This document shows, piece by piece, positions 22,642 to 36,222 of a stretch of DNA of 64,000 nt. The stretch is from positions 67,269,746 to 67,333,745 of the forward strand of contig NC_082689.1 in NCBI RefSeq assembly GCF_949987515.2. Reading direction: 5' to 3'. Under the pieces are notes generated by a model. It did no database searches. It was not told the origin of the DNA and worked only from the letters and a program-made list of their open reading frames with translations. Position 1 is the first letter of the stretch. Every line of letters starts with the position of its first letter. Origin of the DNA: Delphinus delphis. Lineage: Eukaryota; Chordata; Mammalia; Artiodactyla; Delphinidae. A program made the translations under genes and the position numbers.

Positions 22642-24466
22642 GAAATCGACTCTGCAGCTGAGCTGATTTCATGTTAGAAAGCTGTCCTAAATACTTACTG
22701 ACGGAGGGGCTGTGCGAATGAATGGAGAGCTATCTGCTCTCTCACACATGCCACCACACACACTCTCAGGTTCTGAATTGTTTAAGAACACTGTGCAAGG
22801 AGTCCTCAAGCTTATTCTTAAAATGCAGTCTAGTTAAGATGAATGTAGACTCCCACGCCTATATGCATGTATATCTTGAAGCTGAAAACAGTTTACCTGA
22901 TATGTAGGTGATTCATATTAAAAAAATTATAGAATCACTACTAGCATCTTTGTTAGTTAAATAAACATTCTGGTGAATAATATGATTGATCCAGGAAAAA
23001 AAATATTAGTATAAAAAGGGAGCAGATGCTCTTTAACTTGGTATGGTTGGTTTGGAATGTGCTTTCTTAATTTCCTTGCATGGTACAACGAAGCACTGAG
23101 AAGAATTTGCAGTGATATAAAGAAATAGAATTCCTATATATCTTTATTGAATGTGACACAATATAATCAAAGAATGCACATAATTAAGTGCTTAAGCTCA
23201 AAGCATTTTTGAAGCAGGAATTCTGCTGATTTTTTATTTATGTGATTGTTTACAGATTAGTTCTGTATTTGCTCCTAAAGAATATACTTAAACAATCAAT
23301 GAATAACCTACAGCAGTTTGTTGTAGATTCAATAATGGGGAATGGTGCATTGTACCAGGATAGTCAGATATACCCAAAGGGAGTGTCAGTGGTCAAAATG
23401 CTTCCATTGCCAGAAGGTAGTCTGAAAATGGTCTGGAAATTCAATACAGCATTGACCCTACATTGTATACATGATCCACAATCAGTTTCTCAAGTGTACT
23501 TGAAGTTTTAAAAAGAACCATTAAAAAAAAGCTGGAAGTTAAAAAAAACCTATTTTAAGTGAGTTGGGTTTTTGTGAGTAGTTGATTTAAAATGTATTTG
23601 TTCAAATGAGCTAAATGTAATCATTTTTACTTTAGGTTAAATATGTCTAAAATTATTTTATTTAAAAATAATTTAATAAAATATTTTAAAGTTTTAAAAA
23701 TAACACATACCTTGTGATAACCTGTCTGATTTCTATTAATTGTTTTCTTTATTTTATCAGTGGATTAGGAACAAGATAAGCGGAAAGATTTCTAACAAAA
23801 CAGACTAGTCTTGCCCTTTTTTTCCACATTGACAGGTTTACCTTTTTCAACATGTAAGCTACTTCTTGAGGAAGTTGCATTAAATCTTATAGCTTATCAA
23901 TTGATATAGTAGTTCATTAAGACCCCTTTACAAAATCTGTGTTAAAAAAAATGCTATTTAACTAATTACAGATGGAGAAATAGTGGTATAATATGAGCTG
24001 ATTATTCCACACACTGAAGGAAGAGTTAATTTTAATGATTCATTGGTTTTTCTATTTGACTTTTTTCTATTTTAAAATAAAAGGCTATCCTATAAAATGA
24101 TTTTGCTGATCTTAATCTGCTTATGAAAGATGTGAATGTGGTAAAAATATGCCAAGTGCCTGGAGTTGGGCTAGACACATGGTTAGATATGTAACAAACA
24201 CTAGTTCTCTTTGCCTGTTCTGCATTCTATATTCATCACCAGAATTCTAATGTTTTGTGCCTTTTTGTGAGGGAAGACTAGGTTTTGTAGTTTGGGCAAA
24301 CCAGCTGGGAAATTATAGTGTCCCCTGGAAATAACAAGCTATAGTACAGAATTTGCAGGAGGGTTAGGGGCTAAAAGTACCAGAAAAACTTCACTTTTAC
24401 CTTGAGTCATAATCATAACTTGATAATAATGATCCTGAAGCTGGTTTTTCTAGTTTAAAATGAAAT
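22642..24466. other. Unique AT-rich stretch
   Basis: No gene or repeat recognised. The 89-codon plus-strand frame at 23242-23511 has no domain and sits in AT-rich DNA without splice context. Confidence 0.45.
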
Positions 24467-24572
24467 TATAGGCTCCAGGAGGGCAGGGATGTGAATTTGT
24501 CCTGTTTATGGTTGTTCATCCAGCTCCAAGCACACAGTAGGTACTTAGTAAATATTGGTTATGTGAACGAAC
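24467..24572 (+). mobile_element. L2 3' end, sense
   Basis: 'ggctccaggagggcagggat' then 'ccagctccaagcacacag' then 'taggtacttagtaaatat' and 'tggttatgtgaacgaac' follow the L2 3' terminus ('ctccatgagggcagggac ... cagtgcctggcacatagtag ... aataaatatttgttgaatga'). Confidence 0.75.
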
Positions 24573-27500
24573 AAAAAGCTATAATTTTTCTTTATTTCCA
24601 TCTTTATAAAGTCGTGTAAATTAATTAAAATTGGTTTACTAATCTTGTGATATTTTAAAAATAATTAGCACATTCTATTTCAATACTGATTAATTTCTCC
24701 AATTACTGTTTTCCATAATATTGAAGCTAAACCTTCTATGATCATGATTCAGGCTCTTTATAGTAAGGAATCTCTAATCTGCATTTTGTATTTTCTCCTC
24801 ACCCTACTGAATGGTATTATACCTAGCACAATATTCCTACCTCAATTACTGGACTTGTAAGAGCTTAATGATCTTAATTTATACATTATTATTTTTTAAG
24901 TAGCTCTTTTTTAAACAAAGACCTTTATCATCGTTTGCGGATGGGACTCTTCACGTACCTAGAAATTAGTGCATGCTCTACTTTCACTGATGCAAATATT
25001 TACTAAGAGGAGAGAGAAAGAAAATAACCTCTTGCCCTTTTTTTCCTTTTCTGAAACCTAAAAGCATTTTGTTTTCTAGAGCTCTATAAAAGTTCAATGC
25101 ATAAAAGGTTAGGAGCCTGACTTTTTTCTGTCGTGTATATCTTTGAAAAATTGGTTTATGAAGAGTCATACATCATGTAGCCAGACATATGGGAATAGTT
25201 AAAGATTAAGGTAAATAGACAAATTGAACTGCTTTAAATCATTTTCCTCGTTTCAGTTTTATGAAAGAGCTTATGAACAAAAGCTGACGTTAAGCAATCA
25301 CAATGGGCTCTTCTCTATGTTTTAGACAGTGGTAAAGACTTTAGTGTCAAAGAGTGTTGCATCACCAATAGTTACATCAATTTGATTGGTGTCCAGATTT
25401 CAAAAATGTTACCTTGTCAAACCATAACCTTTTCCAAGTCTTTCATTTGTCATGGTTTTGTAGATTATATCATTTGTTTTACATTACCTGTATCAGAAAG
25501 CATGGATCATGGATTACAAGATTTTTTTTATTATATATCCGTTGTTTTTGTTTTTAAATAAAATTAATACTGTAGGCATTTGTGTTCAAAAGGGACTAAT
25601 CAAATATTTTGGAAGGAAGTTTGATTTCATGCAACAAACATTATAGTAACTCTGCCTAAGGAGACCTTTGGTTCCTTTTTACTTTAAAAAAAAAAAGAAA
25701 GAAAAAAAAGTATTTTCAGAACCATTAGGTTAACATTTTTAATAAATTGAATAAGTATACTGAACTTTTCCAGGGTACCTAATACGCTAATATCCTGTGG
25801 AGAGAAGCTGACTGTTGGACTTTAAGGTAAGGCCCAGGAATCTGCCTAGTGGCATGGTGACAAGCCCCCACTCTTATGGAAAGTGCTGTGGCATCTTTAA
25901 TGTCCACGCAGGAGAATAGGATTTAAGATTTTGTGGTCTCATTTGAAAGACCCCTACATAGTAAACTGCATGGAACTCAATTTATCTACCTAGAAAGGAA
26001 AGAAGGCTTTGTAACCCCTGTACTGATAAATCTAAGAAATGCTGTGAATATATGCCTTCATATTCATGCAGTACCAATCCCCTTCTTAAAGAATAATAAA
26101 AATAACAAGGTCTATGATCATGAGGTTGATATAGATAAAAATCCATTAACTTTTCCTCATTATCACAGCTCTTATATCAAAGTGCAGACATTCATAGGGC
26201 TAGCTCACCTCCCCTGGTAGCTGTGCAAAGAGACCATATGAAGATCTTTTACATACTTCTTTGTTGGTTTGCCTTTTATAGTGTATGTGCTCGATTTAGG
26301 AACTGCTGATGGTCAAAATGTAATTTAAGAAGACAACAAATATTTGCACAGGTATGTGAGCCCAGCTTATAAGACATCCAGCTAACAAGGTTTTTCATAT
26401 TCTAAATAAAGTGAATGATAGGAAAAAGAGTAAGTTCTAGAAAATGTTGTCCAAGTTTATTGCAGAGCTTGATGTGATTCTCTGTGAGAAAACACAGATG
26501 TTTATGCCTAGCCTGGAGACTGATATATCTATTAGGCACTGCATAAATGTTAGGTTTTTTTCTTTTGAAATATTCTAATTGCCACTAGAAATATATATAA
26601 GAAATAATCTTTTAAAGTTTGCTAAAATACCTCAGGATGTAAATGTATGAACAGTTTCTCAATAGGAAATGTGATGTAAAGGAGAAAAACACCATCATGT
26701 ATATTTTGATAAAATTCTAGCAGTTTTGTGGTGGGGAATCTTTCTGGGATTGGGTACCTCCAGTAATTTTGTCCTTAGTCTCTCTTTATCATATCTCCAA
26801 GCACACACACACACAAACAGTTTTGATTCACTTAAAGGATGCAGTTTTTGTGTGTTTGCTTTTTAGGTCAGGTTAGCTAAGTAACTTGTTTATATGATTC
26901 AGTTTATGTCTGCATAAAATATTACTATAAATTCATGATTTCTACTTCCTTCACTACACATTCAGCTCATCAACCCAGAAAGATATATCTGTTATCTAAA
27001 ATTGAGTACATATGTTTTCTCTGTAGCTGTTCTTTCTGACCATAAAATTCTATTTCAAAAAATAACTAAAACCGGTGTTCTGCATATATTCTTTCATCTT
27101 TCCAGCAGGCCCATTCTGGTCCAAAGGACTCATGACTATAATGGGATTTATTTGTGAAATGGGAGTTAAAACTAAGAGAAAACAAAAATGATTATTTAAT
27201 CATTTGATGGGATCGTTATTGCTCACCTTTAAAATTAGCTGAAAGACAAATCAGATTCATCAAAATTTTGAATTCAGAGATAAAGTTTTTTTCTTCCCAC
27301 TGTTAGTGGAAATGATGTTAAATTCCATATTTTATTGTACATTATGGCATTGAGCATGAAACAACCTTTCAAACTTTAAGGTGTTGTCATTAGTTAAGTT
27401 TTTCTCAACTATCCCAGCAATTTAAACAATTAAAACCTATCCTGTAATACCCATAAAATTTGACAATGTACCACTGAAACAATAGTCTAATAAAGTTAGT

Positions 27501-28875
27501 GCACTGTTTTAACTTTAAAAATCTTAGATCATTGTACATTTCTTGGGTATGCTTGATCACAGAATGATATTAAAACATTTTTAAGTGTAAGAGCACATTT
27601 GGGTCACTTGCAATGATGAATATACTTTTTAAAGTTTCGTAATATTGGCTATAAAGGGAGTGTCAATGAGCTTGAACTGCATACAAATGGCTTTTCCACC
27701 TTCCACAAGGTGCTTCAGAGCAGTGGGCACTAGAGGGTGCTGTTGGAGCTGATACTAACCTGAACTTATGCTTTCAAAATCAATGCTATCAAGATCCAAA
27801 AATGTTTCTCATGAAATACTACATCATTATTACTTTTTAACATTGGGTTCTGTGAATGTCATCAGCACAGTTTCCTAAACAAATCACAAGGCAGTAATTA
27901 AAGCAAAGAGCTCCATAACTTGGCAATTATTTGTTGTTGAGAGGAAATCAAGATTCTCCTCTCCCACCTTTATAATACTCTCCCAGTTTTTCTTCAGGAT
28001 GTATATATAGGTTGGTGATACATTTTCATAAATGTCAAGAAAAATGGGCTTGTCAGGCTATTAACATTTTCTCTGGACTTTAAACATGCATAGCCACAAA
28101 AGATTGTTTCTTAAAAGAAATGTGTCAAGAGGCTGCGGGTCTAACTTTTCTCCTGATGTTTGAGAAATTGCGGACATTCAAGGAAGCTTGCACATGAGGA
28201 TAACCGTCCTTATGTCGAAAAATGTTGCTTTATATGATAATTGAAGAATTATCTACTCCCCCTGCCCCCACCCCCGGTAGTTATTTATAAGGGCATCACT
28301 GGTAGTTCCCTTTCTTAGACCTTCCCTGAAGGCATGATCAGACTCAAGCAGGCAGCTATTTCCCTTTAATTTTCCACAGCAAGCCAGTAATGCTTATGAT
28401 TATTGTGAAGTCAGGAAAAGTTTAGTTTCATCAAGTGACATGTAGTGATACAATTAGTTACTTAAGTACTTCTTATAAAATGTTCCACCATGGAACCTAG
28501 TTTGTCAGATGCAGCTAAATATTAGCATCTCATATTAAACACAAGAGTAAAACTGCCTCGTGGAAAGCACAGCTGACAGCTCTCAACATGAGCTGAATGA
28601 TCCTTCTCAATTGTAATCGATTCTGTAAGTACTGACACAAACCCCCAGGCAATTGAAGAAAATAGGATGATGAAGGACTGCAAACTAATATGTTACACAT
28701 CTTCATTGATTAGACATTGATTAACCATTATTTTCCTGAATGACAAACAGCTAGTGGTAAAGTAACTGAGGCTTGTGATTTATTTACATCTTAGACAGAG
28801 ATGACTTCTTTATTCAGCTGATTGTGAGCTAATGCTAAACCAGGAGACAGTGAGAGTTTCACGATCTGAGCTGCT
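24573..28875. other. Long repeat-poor unique stretch
   Basis: About 4.3 kb in which I recognise no transposon, gene or RNA, only short homopolymers (25684-25710) and a brief CA run (26803-26816). See the hunt section: it is part of a 15-kb transposon-poor domain. Confidence 0.5.
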
Positions 28876-28982
28876 GTTTTCTTCTTTTTTTCCTTTTTTC
28901 TTTCCTCCCTCCTCCCTCCCTCCCTCCCTCTCTCCCTTCCCTCTCTCTCTCTTTCTTCTTTCGTTCGTTCCTTCCTTCTTTT
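28876..28982. repeat. Polypyrimidine tract, (CCCT)n/(CCTT)n
   Basis: About 105 bp almost entirely C and T on the plus strand, with CCCT and CTCT units in the middle and a CGTT interruption at the right. The open frames on both strands (28810-29101) are products of this low-complexity DNA. Confidence 0.92.
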
Positions 28983-30924
28983 GTATTATCCTCTCTGGCG
29001 GTCTTCTTAGATTTCTGGCATGTTTCCATTTGAAACAAATTGAACTAGATTTAAAAATGATCATTGAATTCCAAAATACAGAACATATACCTGTGGTTTA
29101 ACTACATTTAAAGAGATCATTTTATAGACTTGGTATTTACAAGCATATTGATCAGTGTTTATTGAATTTTTAATTTAATTCTCTCTTTTCTTCAGTGCCT
29201 TATTGGCAATTATACATGGTTTTAGAATGAGTAGGATGGGAGTTTGTTGGTTTCTGTTGCTTATTTTTCTTCTGTGAAGCATATTGCTTTAGAAGTATGT
29301 GATTCATTGTAAGGAGGCAAATATTTTACAGTTTAAATAATTTTTGGTTTACCTAAAACTGAGATATTATAGGCAATCTTGGATTTATGTAGCAAAATTC
29401 TGTGGCAGTGTAGTAAAAATTTTTAAATCTATTTCAATAGCTCTTAAACAATACACACAACGGAAAAATTTGCTCTTGAATTTTCAGGCCATCTCTTTTT
29501 TATTGCATTGAAGTAGAGAGAGCAAGATATTCATTGAAATGAACTGCATTATTACTAAGTTAAAACCAAATTATAATGAGACTAGCATTTTTTTCTTTTT
29601 TTGCTTTCTAGAGCATTCTTGTACATTTTGAAGATTTGTGGGAAACATTATTTATAAGCAGAAATAATTAAGATGTTCTGGCATTCTTCATCATAATGGT
29701 CATGATAAAGACTTTTGATGTTCAAGAAAGCATAATTTGCTTCTCCATTGGAATTTGATTGTAAATTAGCACTAATTAATGTTCACTTAAGTGTTACAGA
29801 TGTGTGGTATATCTAGTTAGTTACCAAAGGGGTAACAGTAGAAAATTTGTTCTATGAAAGTATATGAATTTAGAGTAATGATTAGAGTGTCACTTTAAAA
29901 AAATAAGAGAAATTCATTACGATTTCTAGCATTAAGTCAATTTTAGCACTTATGTAACTTAGGGAAAAAGAAATTAGTAAACCATATCACTTCAATTAAT
30001 ATAGAGATGCATTTCAGCACCACCCTCATTAGTTATTGAATTATTAGACATGTAATTGTGGAATTTCACCGTCATTTGCCCTTTAATGTAATTCTAACTC
30101 CAGGTTAATAAATCAAATCTGTTCTTTATGGATATTGCCCTCTTTATCATAATAAATATGTGGATATGCTTTTCCCCAAGCAACTTCTGTTAGCCTCATC
30201 TAAGATATGGGGCCTTCATGTACAGGTATATTAACTCAAGGCTTTTAAAGATTTGTTTTATGGTTTCAGAATTTTAATCATGGGGTAGAGAGAAAAATCT
30301 GTGAACTTTGCATCTGTATCTTTAATGTTAACAATTGGAAGCCTAGTCTATTTGTTAAAGAAATCCAGCTGTACTTAAAGGGAAACAGCCTTAAGTTTTA
30401 AAAGAGGAAAACCATCCAGTTGGGATAACATGTAGTGCTTAAACTTTCACAAAGGAAACTAAGGATAAGCTTGACTCATCAGTGGACCCATGCTAATTAT
30501 AAATCAACTCCTTAGTATTATTTTTGAGGGCTAAGTTCCCTTTTACCTTTTTACGGTGCTCAGAACATAGGGAAGGAAAAGTGTTGATTGGTTAGTGGAG
30601 CATGAAGAACAAATGAAAAACCATCCAACAGTAATATCCCAGAGGGAGCTCGGAACCCTAGAAAGAAGTCTAATAGTGTGTTGTTTCCTTGTCCATCTGT
30701 GTGCAGGTGAGAGCATCACTGCAGGGGTCTGTGTGTAGATGTAAAAATCAGAAACCTGGAATTTCATAGAAGCAACCACGATGTGATATTTGCACACACA
30801 GCAACTCCCTTTTGGAAAAATGAAAAGCACCTCCTTTGGTGTTAGCTGTCTTTTCTTGTGAGTGTGTGTGCCTGCACACACACACACAGAGGCTTATGTG
30901 GCTTAAGCACACAGAGTGTGCTTC
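28983..30924. other. Unique stretch
   Basis: No gene or repeat family recognised. An alternating GT/CA segment at about 30859-30888 is self-complementary. Confidence 0.5.
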
Positions 30925-31340
30925 AGTTTCTTCAAGCATATTTAATATCTTTAAAATTTTAAATGAAAATGTAGCTGTCAATTTTAAACTAATTTGGATG
31001 GACAGCAATAAAATGCAAACCTCACTTCAAATTAGAATTTTCAGTGAGGATTTCTAATGGAAAGTAATTGCTGACAATAGGAAATGACAAATTACTAATT
31101 ACTTAGTTCAATTAGACTTTTGTGCCTTTGGTCCTAAGTGGCAAGCATACAGCAAATCTTGCACTTTTATAACAATTAATGACACTAAAACTATTTAAAC
31201 TGCCAACAGATGTGAGTAAGAAGACATGAATTGAAACTTACTTAATTTACATTCTGTCCCTATTTTATGTCAAGTAAATGGTGTTTAATTTTTATGCTAC
31301 AATTAAATATTACTGGTACAGTGCAATTTTCACAGAACTT
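30925..31340. other. Candidate conserved non-coding element
   Basis: Repeat-free block with many TAATTA/AATTAG-type words (ACAAATTACTAATTAC, TTCAATTAGAC, ACAATTAATGACAC). Suggestive of homeodomain-factor sites. Inference from word content only. Confidence 0.22.
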
Positions 31341-33347
31341 CGCAGGGCAAAATATCACTGCCCAAAAGCAGGTCAGTGTTAATGCTTCCTTTTCTCTTAT
31401 CACAGCAGTATTTCTCTTTAAAAATAGTCTTAGAGTATGAATTTCTATCTATATGGTATTCATGGCTGTACATCAGTGTTAATTAAATAGCAGCATGCCC
31501 ACTTTTTGCTTTGCTTCACTTTATTTTTTTTGTCTATTCTGTTCATCTTTAATATCTTGATGATCTATTTAGAATCCATCTATTTTTCACTCACCATCTT
31601 CCCCCGAAGACTAACTCAGGTGTGATTTTGTGAAAGGATTTTGTTTAGAAGTTGAATTCCATTAACTGTCTCTCTGTACTGTTAACTTCTGATTGTAGCT
31701 TACAGGGAACTTAATTTGGTATTCCTGGTGCTGTCATTTTTGATAATTTTGATTTTGCAAATATAGGATTTTTTTTAATGTTTCCAGTTATAATCAGGAA
31801 GATTTTTTCTCTGTAGGTCAGCAGCTCAGTAGACCTATTGCAGATGCATTTGGAGAGTTAAAAAAAAAAAAGGCAAGGGATCCAATTACATTTATAATGA
31901 TCAATTTCCCTATTAAGACTTTAAATAAATTCTTTTTTCAAAGCATGTATATAAAAGTATTTACTTGTGAAATGAAAATAAAAATGCTGATCAGTATTGA
32001 GGCAAATTCACCTAACATTTTGTGCCTACAGGGGAAGGGCAGTAATTTCAGGCAACTAAACTAGCCATAAAAATAAATATAACAGGATGTTATAGAAAAA
32101 CAAAAAATATAACAACACTGGTAAAATTAAAGACTTTAAAATCATTGCATGTCTAAGCAAAAAAGTGATTCAATTGTAGAAGTCCAAACTGGCTATTAAA
32201 TTCCACAATTCTCCTCTGGGAATTTCTTTAGCCCATGAGATTCTCTGTATGTCACTAAGAGCTCAGACATCAGGTACTCGATTGCCTTCCCCAGTGTTCT
32301 GGGTAAGACTGCAAACATCCTATTCAAATTAAATATATTTTCTTACCCTTATCACTTACAGTTTAAGATTGGATGTATTCTGTGTCATATTATTATTGCA
32401 CGTTCAGTTCATTAATTGGGTGAACAGAAGTTATTATGACCCAATTCTCCTGTAAATAAGGAGAAAATGTAAATATATCTTGTTTTATTATATGGATGCA
32501 GGGATGAGGCAAATTGGAGGGGCCTGACTTGAGAACAGACAGATGACAACAAGTGCTTTTCCAAGGCTTTTGCTTGATTTTTGCAGCTTTATTTTTTTTC
32601 TCCGAGATCCCTGCAATTAAGCTATTGTTTGGACGCAACACTGTAAACTAGATCCAAATAACTAAGGGTAGTTTTTGGACAAACCTCTGTTGTTTCACCA
32701 CAGCTGTAGTTTTCTTTTCTCATGAGCCCTGTGAACTTTAAGGGCTAGAAATATAACAGAGAGCATAGTAGATAATAGAGGAAAAAGGAAAAGCTTAGGC
32801 AGGGGGTAGGAGGCCTGGGCAGGGACAGAGGAAAGAAAGACTTTCACAAATCATAAGAAAAATGGCACTGGCATTGTGCCTAAAAAAAGATAACTTGGAA
32901 AAGAGGCAAGAGCAGCGATAGACTTAGCAAGTATATTTAGAGCAAGAATGATAGGAAGAAAGAAGTGGCCTAATTAGAAGAGAGGGAAAGGGAGAGAGAG
33001 GGAGAGGGAGCAAGAGTGCAAAGGAAGTGTCAGAAAAAACCAGAAAGTAATGAACCTAGGGAAATTAGCAAAATACATGTGGAGCTTCAGGATGTATCCT
33101 CACTCATGCCACAATGCATCACGAGAATAGACTGTTTCAGTTGATTTAAACATCCAAGGAATGCACCGTTTCTTTCCCAGCTTCCGTCACCATTATTGAG
33201 ACACAGACAACATACAAATGTCACTTTGGCAATCTAGATTCCTTTTATGGAGCTACCTGAGGAGTTGAAAGATATGGCACATCTACTTGTTATGTTTTAT
33301 GAATTATATGAAATTGCCACATACTTCTGTATACTTTGTATTGTGTA
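31341..33347. other. Unique stretch with a purine tract
   Basis: No gene seen. A GA-rich, low-complexity purine tract lies at about 32937-33015. Confidence 0.5.
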
Positions 33348-33838
33348 CAGATCATCTTAGACTTAATGTGGGGTTACATCCTGATAAACCCGTCGTAAGT
33401 AAAAAAGTCATAAGTTGAAAATGAATTTAATACACGTAACCTACTGAACATCATAGCTTAGCCTAGGCTCCCTTAAATGTACTCAGAGCACTTGCATTAG
33501 CCTACAGTTCGGCAAAATCATCTAACACAAAGCCTATTTTATAATAAAGTGTTGAAAATCTCATGTAATTTATTGAATGCTGAACTGAAAATGAAAAACA
33601 GAATGTATGGGTACCGAATGCTTGTAAGTGTCATCGATTGTTTATCCTCCTGAGTGGCTGACTGGGAGCTGCTGCCCTGCCCAGCATCACGAGAGAGGAT
33701 TGTACCACGTGTGACTAGCCTGGGAAAAGATCACAGTTCAAAATTCGAAGTACAGTTTCTACTGAATGTGTATCACTTTCCCACCATGGTAAGGTTGAAA
33801 AATCATAAATTGAACCAAGCTATGTAGGGGACAATCTG
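33348..33838. mobile_element. Tigger-like (TcMar) non-autonomous DNA transposon
   Basis: Both ends carry an inverted terminal sequence (cagatcatct at the left; the right end reads acaatctg, whose complement begins cagattgt). Both sides have the TA dinucleotide typical of Tc1/mariner insertion (33346-33347 and 33839-33840). Inside, 'gtaacctactgaacatcata', 'catctaacacaaagcctatt' and 'ctgactgggagctgctgcc' match a widespread Tigger/MER-type consensus as I remember it. 491 bp, no transposase frame; mobilised in trans when active. Confidence 0.8.
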
Positions 33839-33840
33839 TA

Positions 33841-34206
33841 CATGGTTCACACATATTCTGTGCTCAATGAAAATTTTGAGAAGGTTTTTAAGCCCCCAAA
33901 CTTTTGAACTCTTAATTATTTTTTTAAACAGGGAAGTGTGTTGAATTTTTCAGAAGGTTTTGAGAGAACTGTATAGTTTTTCTAAGACCGATATTTTAAT
34001 GAATAGATATTAATACATACGTAAGCTTACAGGAAGAAAACTTTCTTAAGTTGCATTTTCCTTATGAAAACCTTACGTAGGTAATTATGCTTTCTATTAA
34101 TTATATTGTTAATTGTATTTTAGTTTAGGAATGCGAAAGCTGGATTCTGTTCAGTTGTATAATCTTTCTAGACAGGCACTCAGAAGTATGAGAAGATTGT
34201 TGCCAT
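33841..34206. other. Unique stretch
   Basis: Nothing recognised. Confidence 0.45.
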
Positions 34207-34271
34207 CATTTCCTCCCTCCTTTCTTCCACCCTGCCTTCCTTCTTTCCCTCCCTCCCTTCTCTCCTTTCTG
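34207..34271. repeat. Polypyrimidine (CCTT/CCCT) tract
   Basis: Second C/T-only-type tract of the window, smaller than that at 28.9 kb. It produces the P/S/F-rich and G/R/K-rich frames on opposite strands. Confidence 0.85.
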
Positions 34272-34714
34272 GATGTACTGGGCCTATTTGCAAGACTTGC
34301 CCACTGAATGGATTGGATGTTATTCCAAATATGATTTTGTACCTTCATAGGATGGACGGATAAGGGCAAGATTTCTTTGTAATAATCTTTGGAGATGCTA
34401 TAGAATGTTTGGTAATTTGTATCATTAAAGCACTGTAGCCATGTAGATGCTGGTCAGCAGTAGATTTGTTCTTGATCGTCCCCTTCAGGTTCAGGATCAA
34501 GAAGTCTTTATTTGAACAGTTGGGATAATGTCTTGGCAATTTCTATAATATGCTCCAACTTGACTTGTCCCACGGTTGGCTGATTATATTTAGGAAACTG
34601 ACTGGGCACTTATTGCAGCTGGTGAATATCTTATTGGAAAGTTGCCCAATATGAGCCACTTTTTGATGTACATCTATTTCTCTCTCAGAGGCTGAGGGTT
34701 AACACAGCAAGGAT

Positions 34715-34745
34715 TAAGATACTTACCAATTGGTTAAGTATCTTA
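34715..34745. repeat. Near-perfect palindrome
   Basis: Arms taagatactta and taagtatctta flank a central ccaattgg, which is itself a palindrome. The only blemish is one extra T at 34734. The whole can fold back with no loop. Confidence 0.85.
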
Positions 34746-35854
34746 TCTACCATTTTTGTTTTCTTGGAAACTATAATTTGCCTTCTGTAGAGCTTTTCCT
34801 TTTTTTTTTTTTTTCGGGTATTATGTAGACTTAAAGGAAAAACTGAGAGGTATCATATATATGTCCTAGACAGTGCACAACTTTTACTGATGAGAATTTA
34901 TATATGTGTGTTTGTGTGTATAGCTGTCTATTTATCTACCTATTCTTGCAAAATATATTTTCTAGTGTACTTCTATATATCCTTGCAAAATTATTGAGGC
35001 TATTTTAAATTTCCTATACTAATTTCCTCAATTGTTTATATACCCTGGAAGATTTTGATTAACTGAATGATAATATACACAGACTTCAGGTTCAGAATCC
35101 CAATTTTCACTGTCAACCATCGTTATTTCTACTGTGAGATTAACAAAAAATCTATTATTTGTGTCATGCAAATATTTTAGTAGGAAAATGTATGGGTTTA
35201 TCATAAGTATAGAAAAAGGAATTTGAAATCGTAAGAATTACTTTGAAGGAAGATTTTCTCAGTTTCTGCAGGTTCCTGGTCTTCAAAAGTGATCCCTCAG
35301 AGAAGACTTACTATGCTTTTAACTTATAGTCATAGCACATTTTTGTGAATTTCTTGCTAATACTGACTGATATACAGAGAGTAACTTGCCTTATTTTATA
35401 TTAAAAGAAGACATCAAACTTTTGCATAATAAAGAGCAGAAAAAGACTTAGCCAGTAATTTATATGTGCCTTTTTGTAATTTAAATGATTTCAAATTATA
35501 TCAAATTTCTTTAAAATCAAGAGCAGAAAAGGTCTCCTACCAGATGGGAATTCATATGTGAAGACAACATTCTGGAGATTAAGGTCAAGGTGTGAGAGCC
35601 TTGAAAGAAAAAAATGTTAGTGGGTTATTACTGCAATTCAAATACTAAATACTGTATTCTAAGAATCTATTCTGGTTTTTTGGATAAATAGTAAATTAAA
35701 AAATTTAATTTCAGTGAATATGAAGTATATTTTCTTTGCTTAACTTAGGAAAACAAAAGCAAACTGACCATTTCTTTCTTAAATAAATCAAAGGAAATTC
35801 TTAAGAATTCTCTCTCCATCAGTAGACTCTGGAAGTTAGATATGTAGGTTTGAA
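34746..35854. other. Unique AT-rich stretch
   Basis: A poly-T run at about 34800-34814 and AT-rich DNA; no gene or repeat family recognised. Confidence 0.45.
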
Positions 35855-35985
35855 ATGTCCTGAGCTCTGGGTTAAAATCAGGAGAAAATCTACTTCTAAA
35901 TCTGCCATGACTTGCTATGTGATCTTGGACAAGGCATTGAAACCTTTCTGTACTAGAACACTCATTATAGAATGAAGGTAACAGT
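35855..35985 (+). mobile_element. MIR SINE fragment
   Basis: Ordered blocks 'gagctctgggttaaaatc', 'atctgccatgacttgctatg', 'tgatcttggacaaggcattg' and 'attatagaatgaaggtaac' fit the MIR core. Confidence 0.65.
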
Positions 35986-36222
35986 TTCTGCTTTTTCTAG
36001 GTTTGGTATTGTTTTTATGATAAAGTAAGAAAATATAACTTTGTAAAATATGTTGTATGATAAAAGTATCAGTAGAAGCATAACTTTTATGTTTTTTGTA
36101 GTCACTAAGGTATTTTAAAATAAAGTTGTTACTCTTGAAAACAGTAACACAGTAATGATTAAGTACACCTTTTCTAAAAAATAAAATTTAGTATTAAATA
36201 TATATGCTTCTAAATTCCAAAC

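Noticed and set aside
28258..28277. C-rich block as a G-quadruplex
   Set aside because: Only three runs of at least three C are present, so it does not meet the four-tract pattern.
30859..30888. Alternating GT/CA self-complementary stretch as a hairpin RNA
   Set aside because: The symmetry follows from dinucleotide repeats; nothing suggests a transcribed hairpin.
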